From assembly GCA_001574975.1 (NCBI GenBank), contig KQ965939.1:1-14042 (forward strand): a stretch of DNA of 14,042 bases, in the 5' to 3' direction. A model generated the notes under the pieces. That model made no database searches. It was not told the DNA's origin and saw only the letters and a list, made by a program, of their open reading frames with translations. The DNA is from Gonapodya prolifera JEL478. Taxonomy: Eukaryota; Monoblepharomycota; Monoblepharidomycetes; Monoblepharidales; Gonapodyaceae. Shown here piece by piece: positions 13,388 to 14,042 of this stretch (positions are counted from its first letter, which is position 1; each line of letters starts with the position of its first letter). Made by a program: the position numbers and the translations under genes.

Positions 13388-13944
13388 TTTTTCTGTATAT
13401 TTCTTTGATTTCAATGTACATATATAAAACCCATGATGAAACTTCGGGCACAAAACCATCAAAAATTGGAGTTACGTATCTATTATTGAAATCGTCTCTC
13501 CAAAGCGACGAAGCTATCCATTACGCCAAAAAGATATATACATCTCTGAATGAACTCTCCGTGGCCACCAAATTGATCATCCGATACATAAACAAATGCA
13601 ATATAAATCCTAGCAAATCTGACGATGACTTTTTCTATTATATAGCACTGCCATTTTGCATCACACCTCGTTCAAGTGGAGACGTACCCGCTGGGAAGGA
13701 TGTGCATTCCTGTGAGCTCATTGATGAAATGTATACATGTGTTTACGAATATCATCCGGTTTCCATCTCAATGTACACTTCAAAGACAGCAATGGATAAA
13801 CTAATCAATCTCTTAACGAGAGATAACATGAAATTCATACTGCGAAAATCAACTGAGGTTGATGATACGAGAAAGGCGTTTGGAGTTAAAGGATATCATA
13901 CCACACGGAGGTCTTCCAAGAAACCAATTACGTATAGCTTTTGA
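13384..13944 (+). CDS. Unknown protein, 186 residues
   Basis: I do not recognise this protein. The first ATG (13384) overlaps the upstream stop and gives a hydrophobic start (M-I-F-L-Y-I-S-L-I-S-M-Y-I-Y) that might be a signal anchor. A second ATG at 13414 gives a soluble 176-residue form. The body is mixed helical and charged (Y-A-K-K-I-Y-T-S-L-N-E-L, K-L-I-I-R-Y-I-N-K-C-N-I), with a Cys-containing middle and a basic tail (T-T-R-R-S-S-K-K-P). No promoter motif separates it from the upstream gene, so both may be read from one transcript. A TGA in its frame directly before the ATG excludes a longer N-terminus. Confidence 0.7.
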   Translation: MIFLYISLISMYIYKTHDETSGTKPSKIGVTYLLLKSSLQSDEAIHYAKKIYTSLNELSVATKLIIRYINKCNINPSKSDDDFFYYIALPFCITPRSSGDVPAGKDVHSCELIDEMYTCVYEYHPVSISMYTSKTAMDKLINLLTRDNMKFILRKSTEVDDTRKAFGVKGYHTTRRSSKKPITYSF

Positions 13945-13947
13945 TTA

Positions 13948-14042
13948 TGAACAAACAAAAGGAACAAATCACCATGAAACTTTTCGAGCCCTGCTGAAAA
14001 TATGCGTCTCTTATTGAACAAACAAAAAGAACAAATCACCAT
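13948..14042 (+). repeat. Duplicated promoter/leader before a gene starting at the window edge
   Basis: A 28-bp sequence beginning TGAACAAACAAAA and ending AACAAATCACCAT occurs at 13948-13975 and again at 14015-14042 with one mismatch, 67 bp apart. Each copy includes the AACAAACAAA motif and ends in a start-codon context. After copy 1 the ATG (13974) opens a frame of only seven codons (MKLFEPC) ending at 13997. Copy 2 is cut by the window end, where a longer gene probably starts. Confidence 0.65.

Noticed and set aside
13370-13390. Programmed frameshift joining the genes at 13073 and 13384
   Set aside because: A TGA in the second gene's frame lies directly before its ATG, and the local T-run does not form a properly phased slippery heptamer, so a fused product is not plausible.
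1-14042. tRNA genes, CRISPR arrays, insertion sequences, or bacterial operon signals
   Set aside because: No cloverleaf, regularly spaced repeat array, transposase or Shine-Dalgarno pattern was seen on either strand.

Overview
The window looks like an accessory stretch of a large eukaryotic DNA virus genome, probably a nucleocytoplasmic large DNA virus of an amoeba, alga or other protist. Sixteen supported protein genes lie on both strands with short gaps. They have no visible introns and no bacterial ribosome-binding sites. Their starts sit in A-rich contexts, and an AACAAACAAA-type motif recurs upstream of about half of them. The products fit this: signal-peptide and tail-anchored membrane proteins, a fibre-like protein, a von Willebrand A protein with PPxY motifs, and a cyclin-like protein. 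No hallmark gene (capsid, polymerase, packaging ATPase) is present, so the lineage cannot be named. A protist chromosome carrying viral DNA is not excluded.

Layout. 12-677 (-): secreted Cys-rich protein ending in two small Cys/Trp modules. 827-1156 (+): small membrane protein followed by a strong hairpin. 1525-1836 (-): unknown small protein. 1941-2765 (-): cyclin-like protein, divergent from 2888-4408 (+), a secreted GH7 cellulase-like enzyme with the same two modules at its N-terminus. 4482-5078 (-): type I membrane glycoprotein. 5384-6271 and 6308-7429 (-): tandem paralogues. 7475-8260 (-): membrane-anchored Ser-rich stalk carrying two more modules. 8330-8653 (+) and 8630-8947 (-): small membrane proteins whose 3' ends overlap. 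8950-9411 (-): unknown. 9455-11056 (-): VWA protein. 11175-11528 (-): small basic protein. 11624-12946 (-): fibre-like protein. 13073-13387 and 13384-13944 (+): unknown overlapping pair. 13948-14042: duplicated promoter/leader before a gene that starts at the window edge.

The main discovery candidate is the set of three proteins (at 12-677, 2888-4408 and 7475-8260) that share one roughly 32-residue module, always as a tandem pair and always joined through a Pro-, Thr- or Ser-rich linker. One carries a GH7 domain with an intact E-x-D-x-x-E catalytic motif, one is a secreted binder, and one is membrane-anchored. This is the architecture of carbohydrate-binding modules in cellulose-degrading systems. 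I infer a virus-encoded kit for attaching to, and loosening, a cellulose-containing host wall or cyst. The module matches no family I can name.

A second theme is regulation. The AACAAACAAA motif reads in the sense direction 28-85 nt before six starts and forms an inverted pair midway between the cyclin and GH7 genes. Genes without it may belong to another temporal class.
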